From Trueperaceae bacterium (GTDB taxonomy: Bacteria > Deinococcota > Deinococci > Deinococcales > Trueperaceae), in assembly GCA_002707365.1 (NCBI GenBank), contig PAMQ01000007.1, positions 176,341 to 240,340 of the forward strand: 64,000 nt of DNA, in the 5' to 3' direction. Position 1 is the first letter of the stretch; each line of letters opens with the position of its first letter. The position numbers were made by a program, and so were the translations under genes. Of this stretch, positions 1-7,624 are shown in pieces. The notes beneath the pieces are model-generated. The model did not search any database, was not told where the DNA came from, and saw nothing but the letters and a program-made list of their open reading frames with translations.

Positions 1-577
1 GTACTTCTGCCCGGGTCACTCGAGCGTAGGTAACCCAGCTAGTCACTCCGAGGATAAAAATAAGAGTCATGAGGCCAGCACCAACCACCCCCGATACGGC
101 CACCACAAGCACAATGAACGGTATAGCTAAGAAGGCATCAGCGATACGCATCATAAAGTTGTCGATAAGGCCCCCTGAGAATCCAGAAACCAGGCCGTAC
201 GATACGCCAATCAAGCCGGCTATCACGACTGCAAGAACCCCAACAGTTACAGAAACCCTGGTCCCTGCGATAACTCGGCTCAAAATGTCACGCCCGAGTT
301 GGTCACTACCTAAATAATAGATTCCAGTTGCGTCCTGGTGTCCTGGCGGCTTGAAACGAGAACGCAAATTGTGCTCTAAGGGGTCATGAGGGGAAATTAG
401 TGGACCAAACAGGGCAACTAGAACAACGCCAACAACTAATACGGCACCAATAGTACCCACCCGACTACGACGAAGAGAACGAAAAGCATACCAAAATCGG
501 GTGCGCCTAACGGCAAGTACTTCTCCTGAAGAGACGCTGTCTGCTAATGATGTTTCAGAAGAAATTTGGGAACTCAT
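1..577 (-). CDS. dppC: Peptide/nickel-type ABC transporter permease, DppC/OppC family (3' end outside window)
   Basis: This is the second membrane subunit of a binding-protein-dependent importer for oligopeptides or similar solutes. I translated the strand by hand from the ATG at 577; about 192 codons are open to the window edge. A cytoplasmic N-terminus is followed by a membrane segment (GAVLVVGVVLVALFGPLI), then the family-typical YLGSDQLGRDILSRV and further hydrophobic segments, ending near the start of the EAA loop. It starts 7 nt after the dppB stop, so the two are co-transcribed. The C-terminal part is missing only because the window ends. Substrate cannot be told from the permease. Confidence 0.9.
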   Translation of the reverse strand, partial: MSSQISSETSLADSVSSGEVLAVRRTRFWYAFRSLRRSRVGTIGAVLVVGVVLVALFGPLISPHDPLEHNLRSRFKPPGHQDATGIYYLGSDQLGRDILSRVIAGTRVSVTVGVLAVVIAGLIGVSYGLVSGFSGGLIDNFMMRIADAFLAIPFIVLVVAVSGVVGAGLMTLIFILGVTSWVTYARVTRAEV

Positions 578-584
578 CTCGGCA

Positions 585-1514
585 TCATCCCTGATTTCCT
601 TGGAGCTCTATTCTAGGATCAATAAAGCTATAAATCACGTCCAAAACTAAATTAATAATAATAAAAGAGAGGGCGAACCAAAAAAGAGCCGCCTGCACTA
701 CCGTTATGTCTCGCACGCCGATAGACTCAATCATTAGCCGACCAATGCCTGGCCATGAGAAAACAGCCTCCACTACCACCGATCCCCCTAAAAGCCAACC
801 AAGTTGCAACCCAAGTGCAGTAACAACAGGCAGCAACGAATTTCTTAAAGCGTGCCGAATAATTACAACTCTGCCAGCAAGTCCCTTAGCGTATGCTGTC
901 CTAACATAGTCCTGACTCAATACCTCGAGCATGGCTGATCGTGTAAGCCGTGAGAGTCTAGCAGCAATACCTGTTCCCAGAGTCAGTGCCGGCATAATAA
1001 TTGCACTAGCTTCAAGAGCCCCAAACGCTGGTAATAAACGGAGATTGACGGAAAAAATAAGTATTAGCATTAACCCCACCCAAAAGTTCGGCATGGCAGT
1101 CCCAAGGGTCGCCCCCATTGTGGCCACAATGTCCAACCAGGTGTTTCTCCTAAGTGCTGAAATAACACCAAGGGGAATCGCAATCAAGATGCCGATGACA
1201 GCTGACACTCCTGCCAAAAGATAGGTGTTTAGAAGCCTTTCGAGGACAAGTTCCATTGCCGGTATGCGAGCTTGCATTGATAACCCAAAATCTCCAGTTA
1301 TCGCTTTTCTAACAAAAACCAAATATTGTTCCACTAAAGGCCTGTCAAATCCCCAGGCGGCACGTAATGCCGCAATCTGATCTTCGCTAAAAGTGGGTGG
1401 CGCCATAACCGAAATTGGGTCGCCCTTAAGGCGAACCATGAAAAAAACTATCAGCGAGACGATAAATATCGTCATTAAAAGCTGACCCAGACGAGAAACA
1501 ATAAAAGTCTGCAA
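585..1514 (-). CDS. dppB: Peptide/nickel-type ABC transporter permease, DppB/OppB family
   Basis: First membrane subunit of the importer, 309 aa, the usual family length. The N-terminus (IVSRLGQLLMTIFIVSLIVF) is the typical first membrane helix. The DppB signature GDFGLSM occurs near residue 95, and the cytoplasmic EAA-type loop (ARLSRLTRSAMLEVLSQDYVRTAYAKGL) couples to the ATPase. The start is TTG at 1514, chosen because it gives the family N-terminus; no Shine-Dalgarno is visible. An 18-bp hairpin separates it from the binding-protein gene upstream. ATPase subunits (DppD/F) are not in the window. Confidence 0.92.
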   Translation of the reverse strand: MQTFIVSRLGQLLMTIFIVSLIVFFMVRLKGDPISVMAPPTFSEDQIAALRAAWGFDRPLVEQYLVFVRKAITGDFGLSMQARIPAMELVLERLLNTYLLAGVSAVIGILIAIPLGVISALRRNTWLDIVATMGATLGTAMPNFWVGLMLILIFSVNLRLLPAFGALEASAIIMPALTLGTGIAARLSRLTRSAMLEVLSQDYVRTAYAKGLAGRVVIIRHALRNSLLPVVTALGLQLGWLLGGSVVVEAVFSWPGIGRLMIESIGVRDITVVQAALFWFALSFIIINLVLDVIYSFIDPRIELQGNQG

Positions 1515-1538
1515 CGAATCAGTATTCTGGTGCTAGTG

Positions 1539-1578
1539 CGCGTTGGTAATCAACTCTTGAGAGTTGATTACCAACGCG
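1539..1578. terminator. 18-bp perfect hairpin between binding-protein and permease genes
   Basis: Arms 1539-1556 and 1561-1578 are exact inverted repeats around a TTGA tetraloop. No T-run follows on the minus strand, which is the direction of transcription. It probably acts as an mRNA-stabilising or attenuating stem that lets the binding protein be made in excess over the permeases, a common arrangement in such operons. A complete stop is less likely because dppB has no obvious promoter of its own. Confidence 0.75.
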
Positions 1579-1594
1579 GCTCAGCAGCCCGTTC

Positions 1595-3163
1595 TTAATC
1601 TCTTAGTTTGAGATCCCGGAATGTAAACCAACCGTCAGCCCGGGGGGTCCAGTCAAATTCATTATTCATTGCGGTTACGCCAACAACTTCGTAGAGCGGA
1701 ACCGTCACAGCCTGTTCAATGAATATCTCTTGCCAGCGCTCCCATAGTGCGAGGCGCTCGTCTGCGTCAATCGTAGTCAGGATCTGTTTACCTACAGAGT
1801 CCCACTCTTCAACACAAACGTTATAGTTTGCCTGTTGCCATTCGCATGTGTAAAACAAGGGAGTTAGGAACGGCGAGCCACCAAGCGCAACCATGTAGGC
1901 ATCACGGTTATTACCTGGTGATCCCACTTGCTCACGTAGCGCCGAAAGCCCGAGAATATTTAACTCAACCTCGAAACCAACATCCTCAAGCATAGCTTTG
2001 ACAACCTCAGCAACTTCCTTCTCGTTACCAAGCTGGAAGGCCATAGCATCAAAGAAGAGCTTCGGCTTGTTAGCGTTTGTATATCCTGCTTCTTTAATCA
2101 GTGCCCGTGCTTTATCTTGATCGAACCAAACATCAGCATTCAGCTCACCATGGTACTTTTTCGCGAAACTCTCACGATGTGTAGAGGCAATGCGAACTAG
2201 AGCTGGTCTTGCTGATCCCTGCACTTCCGCCAAGAGAGTACGGTCAAGAGCGTGTGAGATCGCTTGCCGAATACGAATATCGAGGGTAGCTGGCTCGTAA
2301 CCAGGGTAAGTCTCATCCATGGCGCCTGATTCAGTTTCGCCACGCAAGTAAAGGTGAATCATTCTACTTGGAGCACCCTGCTGTAGGAGAATATCGGATT
2401 CACCCTGCAGACGTGCTACCTCCGGAAGAGGAACACTTGGGACAAAATCTACCTGCCCAGCAAGGAGTGCAGCAATCTGGCTAGCCTGCTCAGGTATTAC
2501 CTGATAGATGATGCGGTCAATTGCAGGCCGACCAGCCCAGTAGTCATCCCAAGCTTCAAAGACATAGCGGTCGCTTTCCTTCAGCTCAACGAGTTTATAA
2601 GGTCCAGAGCCTACTGGATTGCGGGCAAATTCTTCCTCGCCTACTTCAGTTAAGTAGTCGGGGGGCAAAAGCTGACAACCGTTGTAACTGATGTCATTTA
2701 GGGTGTAAGCGTGGGGCTTACCAGTGATTACGTCAACCGTCCATTCGTCCACAATAGTTACATGGTCGATGAACGCCCACTGCGGATGGACAAGGAAGTC
2801 TTCTCTTGTCATAACCCGATCAAGATTCCATTTGACGGCCTCAGCATCAAGGGGTTCGCCATTTTGGAAAATCCCGCCCTCCCGAAGGTGGAAGCGCCAG
2901 GTAACATCGTCAATGGATTCCCAGCTTTCTGCTGCCTGGGGTACATAACCGCCGCCTTCATGGGCACGCCAGATAAGGCAATCGTAAAGAGTATTAGTAA
3001 GCCAGTGTGTGGAACCAAACCACGTTACCGGTGCATCCATCGTTCGGATTGGACCAGAGTGCGCGAACGTGAACTCTGTCTCATGCCCATCGGCCCACAC
3101 TAAACCAAACAGAGAAACCGTGAGGGAAAGAACCAGTGCATTCAAAAATCTATTTTTTAGCAT
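1595..3163 (-). CDS. ABC transporter substrate-binding protein, family 5 (peptide/nickel/opine type)
   Basis: Extracytoplasmic solute receptor of the importer, 522 aa. It has a Sec signal peptide (residues 1-25, likely cleavage VWA-DG). Family-5 features are present: SWESIDDVTWRFHLREGGIF near residue 80, NPVGSGPYKL near 180, and IRQAISHALDR near 300. Start ATG 3163 is set by GGAGG about 9 nt upstream. No lipobox is seen, so it would be freely periplasmic or otherwise tethered. It heads the operon with dppB and dppC. The substrate may be a peptide, nickel-chelator or other compound; sequence alone does not decide. Confidence 0.92.
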   Translation of the reverse strand: MLKNRFLNALVLSLTVSLFGLVWADGHETEFTFAHSGPIRTMDAPVTWFGSTHWLTNTLYDCLIWRAHEGGGYVPQAAESWESIDDVTWRFHLREGGIFQNGEPLDAEAVKWNLDRVMTREDFLVHPQWAFIDHVTIVDEWTVDVITGKPHAYTLNDISYNGCQLLPPDYLTEVGEEEFARNPVGSGPYKLVELKESDRYVFEAWDDYWAGRPAIDRIIYQVIPEQASQIAALLAGQVDFVPSVPLPEVARLQGESDILLQQGAPSRMIHLYLRGETESGAMDETYPGYEPATLDIRIRQAISHALDRTLLAEVQGSARPALVRIASTHRESFAKKYHGELNADVWFDQDKARALIKEAGYTNANKPKLFFDAMAFQLGNEKEVAEVVKAMLEDVGFEVELNILGLSALREQVGSPGNNRDAYMVALGGSPFLTPLFYTCEWQQANYNVCVEEWDSVGKQILTTIDADERLALWERWQEIFIEQAVTVPLYEVVGVTAMNNEFDWTPRADGWFTFRDLKLRD

Positions 3164-3675
3164 CTTTCTTTATTACCTCCGATAAGTAATTGCTTTCAAT
3201 CCTATTTTAAACAAAAATCACCTGAGAAATTTACACACCTTAACCTAAATATTGATTGGATCAAAATATACATCAAGTATATTCAACCCTTCGTCACCAT
3301 TCTCCCCCCCTTAAATAGAGCCTATCGGTTACTCGCCTTAAACTAAAGCGTAGACATTATACGAAAAATCTAACGTGGCTAGGTTATAAGGTGGTTCCCA
3401 AGTCAGGTGATTGAAACAATAACCCCTCAACTACCCAATAGAAATCGGACAACTCTAACCCGCCAAGATAACGTTCTCCCAACATGATTTTACTTGCACC
3501 AAAAAGCGTCTCGCACCTTACCATCAAATTTTGTTTAGTCACAAGAAATACCTTATAGGTTAATCACGAAATCACTTAAGGGCTTCGTGATTAATGATCG
3601 ATAGAAACCGCGCAACCTAAATGTATTGTGAGTCTTTCCCCACTTATTAACTATTAGTGTGCACAATATGGGGCT
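3164..3675. other. AT-rich intergenic region, divergent control region
   Basis: About 510 bases without a convincing gene. It must hold the promoter of the importer operon (minus strand) and possibly that of the small membrane protein at 3676. Several TATA-like stretches occur around 3260-3290, but I cannot pair one with a good -35. I see no RNA gene or repeat here. Confidence 0.4.
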
Positions 3676-3954
3676 GTGAGTTTTTGGCTCCCCCGCCACT
3701 ATGCCCTGTTGCTGGTGGAAACACCAGTTTGGGGCATTCTATTGGCTCACGATATTACTCAACGAGCTCTTACCTTAGACGGCTTGCACTGGGTGATAGG
3801 ATTGGGAGTAAGTCATTTATTTCTTAGTACTGGCGCAGCGTCTTTATTGAAACCGCTATCCTGGTCTGGCTTAATCGCTACTCACGGCGCAAGCCTAATT
3901 CTAAGTTTCTTATTTGCGCACCTACTTAGCCTAAACAAGATTTTCCAAATATAA
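3676..3954 (+). CDS. Small hypothetical membrane protein
   Basis: A 92-aa ORF starting with GTG. It has three hydrophobic stretches: about residues 8-24, 38-60 and 66-88. The composition (few charges, Leu/Ala/Gly-rich helices, positive residues at loops) resembles a real integral membrane protein rather than a chance ORF. No Shine-Dalgarno precedes the GTG; a CAATAT box lies 6 nt upstream, roughly fitting the leaderless pattern seen elsewhere in the window. I do not recognise the family, and no functional residue stands out. Confidence 0.5.
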   Translation: MSFWLPRHYALLLVETPVWGILLAHDITQRALTLDGLHWVIGLGVSHLFLSTGAASLLKPLSWSGLIATHGASLILSFLFAHLLSLNKIFQI

Positions 3955-4126
3955 ATTTTTCAGTAACGTGTCCGTGTAATTACTGCAATTACTAAAAATA
4001 CCCTTTCTTCTTTATTAATTTAGTCAAATCAACAATCTCCCCATCAATAGGGAAACTTTACGCACCAGCCTCAAAATATTTGATTCTCCCACTAAGTAAC
4101 CCCTTACACGACAAGTATCTCTACGT

Positions 4127-4132
4127 TATCGT
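4127..4132 (+). promoter_or_regulatory. Putative leaderless -10 box TATCGT for the ankyrin/M23 gene
   Basis: TATCGT ends 5 nt before the ATG at 4138 and there is no ribosome site. CTTACA (4 of 6 to the -35 consensus) lies 18 nt upstream at 4103-4108. Confidence 0.45.
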
Positions 4133-4137
4133 GGATT

Positions 4138-5244
4138 ATGTTTCGTACTCTCATCATTGTGCTCGTGATTGGCGTGGGCGGATTTATTGCCCTATGGCAA
4201 CTAAAGATAATCCAAATGCCTGTTAGCTCACCTATTCCTTCCGAAGAAGAAATTAGTTTGACCACACTATTCGAACTTGCAGGCGGACTGGACCCGGATG
4301 CCCTCAAAATCGTCTTATCCGAGGTAGAAAATATAGACGTAATAAACAACGAGGGGAAAACCCCGCTTATGGTTGCTGCGTCTAAGGGCAGCCTTGATGG
4401 TTTGAGGGTTTTGGTGGAAGCTGGAGCCAATCTTAATGCCACTACGACTGATGGGTATACAGCTCTGATGTTTTCAACACAATCCGCAAGAACTGCCAGA
4501 ATCCCATTGTTCCTCTTAAATGCCGGTTCTGACCCGACCCTAACTAACTCAGATGGTAAATCCGCGTTTGATCTTGGCGCCGACAATGCCATTATTAGGA
4601 ATTCAGGCTTATATAGGCGCCTTGAAGAGTTAGTAGATCAACCTTTTAACCCTAATTGGCCAAGTGGTTACCTCGTCCCAGTTAAAGAAGCTAAAATTAG
4701 CTCACGACCAAATCATCTCCCTGGTGCCCCTAGAAGGTATCGCAACGGTACGCATGAGGGGTTCGATTTTTATAACGGCACTGTTGGAGTCGAAATAGAG
4801 TACGGCACCCCAATACGAGCAGTTGCTTCTGGAATTGTGATCCGTGCTGATATCAACTACACGGAATCAACCCAAGAAATTTACGATGAAACAATACGGC
4901 TAGCGCGGGATAGCCTTGACACCGAGGTTGATGTACTTGACCGCCTACGTGGACGGCAGGTATGGCTTCGTCACGCCGGGGGTTTCATCTCCCGTTACGC
5001 CCACCTTTCTTCTATCCCAGCTTCCCTTGTAGCTGGGCAAGAAGTCTCTCAGGGACAGGTAATTGGGAAAACCGGAAATTCTGGAACTTTAGAAGCGGTT
5101 CAAGGTACCCGAGATGATCCCCACCCCCATGTGGAACTCTGGAATGATGAAGACTACCTCGGAAGGAATTTAGAACCTGATGAGATCTACCAACTTGCAA
5201 AGCAGGTTTTTGGAAAAGCCGCACTCCCACTCTCTTATGAATAA
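4138..5244 (+). CDS. Membrane-anchored ankyrin-repeat / M23 (LytM) metallopeptidase fusion
   Basis: 368 aa. The N-terminus is an uncleaved-looking membrane anchor (residues 1-22). Residues about 71-140 form two ankyrin repeats (GKTPLMVAASKGSLDGL, DGYTALMFSTQSARTARI). From about 200 the M23 peptidase domain begins: H206 and D210 in HEGFDF are the first zinc ligands, YAHL and GKTGNSG are conserved strand elements, and HPHVELW near residue 337 supplies the second zinc/catalytic pair. It is therefore probably an active cell-wall endopeptidase on the outer face of the membrane. Ankyrin repeats before M23 are unusual and may bind a protein partner. An insert rich in charged residues (about 240-275) interrupts the M23 fold. 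It converges on the Hsp20 gene, with a long hairpin between them. Confidence 0.88.
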   Translation: MFRTLIIVLVIGVGGFIALWQLKIIQMPVSSPIPSEEEISLTTLFELAGGLDPDALKIVLSEVENIDVINNEGKTPLMVAASKGSLDGLRVLVEAGANLNATTTDGYTALMFSTQSARTARIPLFLLNAGSDPTLTNSDGKSAFDLGADNAIIRNSGLYRRLEELVDQPFNPNWPSGYLVPVKEAKISSRPNHLPGAPRRYRNGTHEGFDFYNGTVGVEIEYGTPIRAVASGIVIRADINYTESTQEIYDETIRLARDSLDTEVDVLDRLRGRQVWLRHAGGFISRYAHLSSIPASLVAGQEVSQGQVIGKTGNSGTLEAVQGTRDDPHPHVELWNDEDYLGRNLEPDEIYQLAKQVFGKAALPLSYE

Positions 5245-5257
5245 ATTCCCAAGACCA

Positions 5258-5327
5258 AGAACGTAACCAATTAATTGAGGGGGTAAATATCACCGGATTT
5301 ACCCCCTCAATTAATTGGTTACGTTCT
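5258..5327. terminator. 31-bp perfect inverted repeat, bidirectional terminator between convergent genes
   Basis: Arms 5258-5288 and 5297-5327 are complementary over all 31 positions, with an 8-nt loop ATCACCGG. It lies 13 nt after the M23 stop and 6 nt before the Hsp20 stop on the other strand, so it can end both transcripts. No T-tract follows on either side. Confidence 0.85.
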
Positions 5328-5333
5328 AACGGC

Positions 5334-5768
5334 TCAATTACTGATAACTATCTTTTTGACCTTGGCTTCAGAGGCTTTCGGCATCTTTATAGTGAGTAAG
5401 CCATTTTCAACGCAGGCACTGATTTCATCCAGATCCACTGACGCCGGTAGATCGATGGTACGCGAGACCAAATCGTGGTTAATTCCTTTATAACTGTAAC
5501 GACGGTCTTCCTCGACTTGGTCAGGGATAGTAACTTTAATTTCAAGCTTACGACCCAACACGCTAATATCGATTTCTTTACCAGTTAAACCGGGAACGGA
5601 CAATTCTAAAATGAGAGAATCGTCCGTCTCATATAGATCAGCAGCCTGAACCTTATCTTTTTCGCTATAGATCGGACCACTAATCCACCTATCAAGATCG
5701 CCCTCAGCCCAAATACTTGGCCTTAATGCAAATGCAGGCAAAGAGCTTTTCAAATGAAACAAAGACAT
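5334..5768 (-). CDS. Small heat-shock protein, Hsp20 / alpha-crystallin family
   Basis: ATP-independent holdase that keeps unfolding proteins soluble. 144 aa, typical length. The alpha-crystallin domain covers about residues 38-132: DLYETDDSLILELSVPG opens it, and the conserved A-x-x-x-N-G-L motif appears as ACVENGLLTIKMPK. The C-terminal I-x-I-type tail (KKIVISN) may mediate oligomer contacts. Start ATG 5768 is fixed by AAGGAGG 6-7 nt upstream. It stands alone under a perfect consensus promoter with a leader of about 90 nt carrying a stem-loop (see separate entries). Confidence 0.95.
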   Translation of the reverse strand: MSLFHLKSSLPAFALRPSIWAEGDLDRWISGPIYSEKDKVQAADLYETDDSLILELSVPGLTGKEIDISVLGRKLEIKVTIPDQVEEDRRYSYKGINHDLVSRTIDLPASVDLDEISACVENGLLTIKMPKASEAKVKKIVISN

Positions 5769-5788
5769 TGCATCCTCCTTATAAATTT

Positions 5789-5822
5789 GTTGCCTACAAG
5801 CAATTTCTCATTCTTAGGCAAC
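5789..5822 (-). promoter_or_regulatory. Stem-loop in the hsp20 5' leader
   Basis: GTTGCCTA (5789-5796) and TAGGCAAC (5815-5822) form an 8-bp stem around an 18-nt loop. It lies just upstream of the ribosome site in the transcript. It could be an RNA thermometer element, a transcript stabiliser, or an operator dyad in DNA. It is not the CIRCE sequence. Confidence 0.5.
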
Positions 5823-5865
5823 GGCGGGGCAAGAAATAGATTTGGCGAAACCCCTATTGATGTAA

Positions 5866-5894
5866 ATTATATTATCTGAGTCTATCTATGTCAA
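5866..5894 (-). promoter_or_regulatory. Perfect consensus sigma-70-type promoter of hsp20
   Basis: Read on the minus strand, TTGACA (5894-5889) and TATAAT (5871-5866) are separated by exactly 17 nt. Both hexamers match the consensus at all positions, so strong transcription is expected unless repressed. The start point would be near 5859, giving a leader of about 90 nt. Confidence 0.85.
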
Positions 5895-6024
5895 GTCTTA
5901 TGCTTCTACCTAGCTAGTTAAACCTAACTGCAGTAAGCAGTCTCTTAGCCGCAATCGCGAAGCACTTATTGTGGCCGAAAGCCGAATTGATCTTGCGTAA
6001 ACCCAAAATCAACAAATATTTTGG

Positions 6025-6711
6025 CTACCCGGGAAAATTAAAACCCCCGTGGCTTTCGGAATCGTAGTAGAGGTCAATCTCACCGGGAATAGTTGATATA
6101 TCATCAACAACCTTAAACAAATGCATATCCTCTTCAGATATAGTCCCTAAGCCCAATAGAGTGCTCTTAATCCACTCAAGTAATCCCTCCCAAAAACTCA
6201 CCCCAACAAGGTAAACAGGGAATGGTTTAATTTTCCTAGTCTGAATCAAAGTCAACGCCTCAAAAAGTTCATCTAACGTTCCGAAACCACCTGGAAAAAC
6301 TACAAAGGCTGTTGAATACTTGACCAACATGACCTTACGTGTAAAAAAGTACTTGAAATTTAGGCAGTCAGTCTGAAAAGGGTTTGGGCTCTGCTCGTGA
6401 GGAAGAGTAATATTAAGGCCAATTGAACGACCACCCGCATCAAAAGCACCGCGGTTACCAGCCTCCATAATCCCCGGACCACCACCGGTTAGAACTGCGT
6501 ATCCACAATCAGCAAGGTTCTTCGAGAGCAGGGTAGCTTTCTGATAGATCTCGCTATCCTCCTTTAAACGGGCAGATCCAAAGATGGTCACTGCCTTTTC
6601 AACGTCACTCATTTCCTCAAAGCCTTGAACCAGCTCTCCCATGATCCGAAACATCCGCCAACTATCTTCAGCAAGAGCGTCAATCACGTACTGCTTCTCA
6701 AAATTTTCCAT
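6025..6711 (-). CDS. LOG-family nucleotide 5'-monophosphate phosphoribohydrolase (TIGR00730 type)
   Basis: 228 aa with the Rossmann-like lysine-decarboxylase-like fold of the LOG family, which cleaves the N-glycosidic bond of (cytokinin) nucleotide monophosphates. The glycine-rich LTGGGPGIMEAGNRGAF lies near residue 75, and the family signature PGG-x-GT-x-x-E is present as PGGFGTLDELFE near residue 140. An N-terminal extension (about 35 aa) precedes the first strand (TIFGSARL). ATG 6711 has TATAAT 8 nt upstream and no ribosome site, so leaderless expression is likely. Physiological substrate in bacteria is usually unknown. Confidence 0.88.
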   Translation of the reverse strand: MENFEKQYVIDALAEDSWRMFRIMGELVQGFEEMSDVEKAVTIFGSARLKEDSEIYQKATLLSKNLADCGYAVLTGGGPGIMEAGNRGAFDAGGRSIGLNITLPHEQSPNPFQTDCLNFKYFFTRKVMLVKYSTAFVVFPGGFGTLDELFEALTLIQTRKIKPFPVYLVGVSFWEGLLEWIKSTLLGLGTISEEDMHLFKVVDDISTIPGEIDLYYDSESHGGFNFPG

Positions 6712-6719
6712 AGTCGTAT

Positions 6720-6725
6720 ATTATA
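6720..6725 (-). promoter_or_regulatory. Leaderless -10 box TATAAT of the LOG-family gene
   Basis: On the minus strand a perfect TATAAT ends 8 nt before the ATG at 6711. There is no Shine-Dalgarno and no clear -35. Confidence 0.6.
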
Positions 6726-6810
6726 TGCCGGGTACGTCAGAGACGGTATTTTGCGCCCTGCTCTAGGTTCAACTACCCATATTGACCCATTAACAACCAA
6801 TCGTAATAAA

Positions 6811-7434
6811 TCAAAGTACTAGGTCAAGAAGTCGGTCAAGACTAGGCTCCAATGCATCAGGATTTGACTTACGAAGACGTTTGGCATCATGCGCCCCCCA
6901 AGTTACAGCGTAGGTACTAAGCCTAGCTGCCTTTCCTGCTTCTATATCAGTAGACGAATCCCCTACCATCCAAAGACCAGCCTCTCCCAGAGCCTTCAAA
7001 GCCCGGTATATTACCTCAGGGTTAGGCTTGAAGGCGAAGCCATCAGTGCCCTGTATATGATCAAAGTAAATATCGAGACCCAGCGCGTTAGTAAATTCGA
7101 TAGCTGAGCTAGTTCGTTTGGTGGTAGCAATAGCCAAACTAAAATCAAGATTGCGCAGTTGAGTGAGCACCTCTTTTACGCCAGGAAAAAGCCTAGAATG
7201 ATCAAGAAAATGACGGGGATAGTGGTCTCGGTATGCTGCTACCAATTCACTAATGGTATCTGTGGGAGCAAAATGACAATACATGTCCCAAAGAGGCTTA
7301 CCGAGCTGACCATGCACCTCACCTTGATCCGGTACGGATAACCCTACAACTTCAAATGCGTAACAGAAGCTATTGAGTATGTCTGGTAGAGAATCGACGA
7401 GCGTACCGTCAAGATCAAAGACTATGCCTTTCAC
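6811..7434 (-). CDS. HAD-superfamily phosphatase, phosphoglycolate-phosphatase-like
   Basis: About 207 aa. HAD motif I is at the N-terminus (FDLDGTLVDS, nucleophile Asp and acid/base Asp). Motif II is in IATTKRTSS near residue 100, motif III is K in the FKPNPE segment, and motif IV is MVGDSSTDIEAGKAA near 165. A helical cap lies between motifs I and II, as in Gph/PGMB-like enzymes. It likely dephosphorylates a small phosphometabolite such as 2-phosphoglycolate. Start GTG 7434 is preferred over TTG 7437 because TAACAT lies 6 nt upstream and it matches the family N-terminus (VKGIVFDLDG). The gap to the LOG gene is about 100 nt. Confidence 0.88.
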   Translation of the reverse strand: MKGIVFDLDGTLVDSLPDILNSFCYAFEVVGLSVPDQGEVHGQLGKPLWDMYCHFAPTDTISELVAAYRDHYPRHFLDHSRLFPGVKEVLTQLRNLDFSLAIATTKRTSSAIEFTNALGLDIYFDHIQGTDGFAFKPNPEVIYRALKALGEAGLWMVGDSSTDIEAGKAARLSTYAVTWGAHDAKRLRKSNPDALEPSLDRLLDLVL

Positions 7435-7440
7435 CAATTA

Positions 7441-7446
7441 ATGTTA
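7441..7446 (-). promoter_or_regulatory. Leaderless -10 box TAACAT of the HAD phosphatase gene
   Basis: On the minus strand TAACAT ends 6 nt before GTG 7434, with no ribosome site between. Confidence 0.45.
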
Positions 7447-7624
7447 CCAGGAGGACTGCGACACGTAACAAGCTATGCTTGAGGACAATCTAATTTTCAC
7501 ATACTACTACAGAGCTTTTTCCTAAAACCTCCAGTCTTGCTTGTTCAAGCCAGTAAAGCTGAGGAAGAGGTTCAGCTTCGCGTTTTGCACAAAGCAAAAC
7601 ATAAGACTATGGATAGCCTTACCC

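Noticed and set aside
69-317. 82-aa plus-strand ORF at the left edge
   Set aside because: It lies opposite the partial dppC gene, whose minus-strand translation matches the permease family; the ORF is a shadow.
5789-5822. CIRCE (HrcA) operator upstream of hsp20
   Set aside because: The dyad is GTTGCCTA-N18-TAGGCAAC, different in sequence and spacing from TTAGCACTC-N9-GAGTGCTAA.
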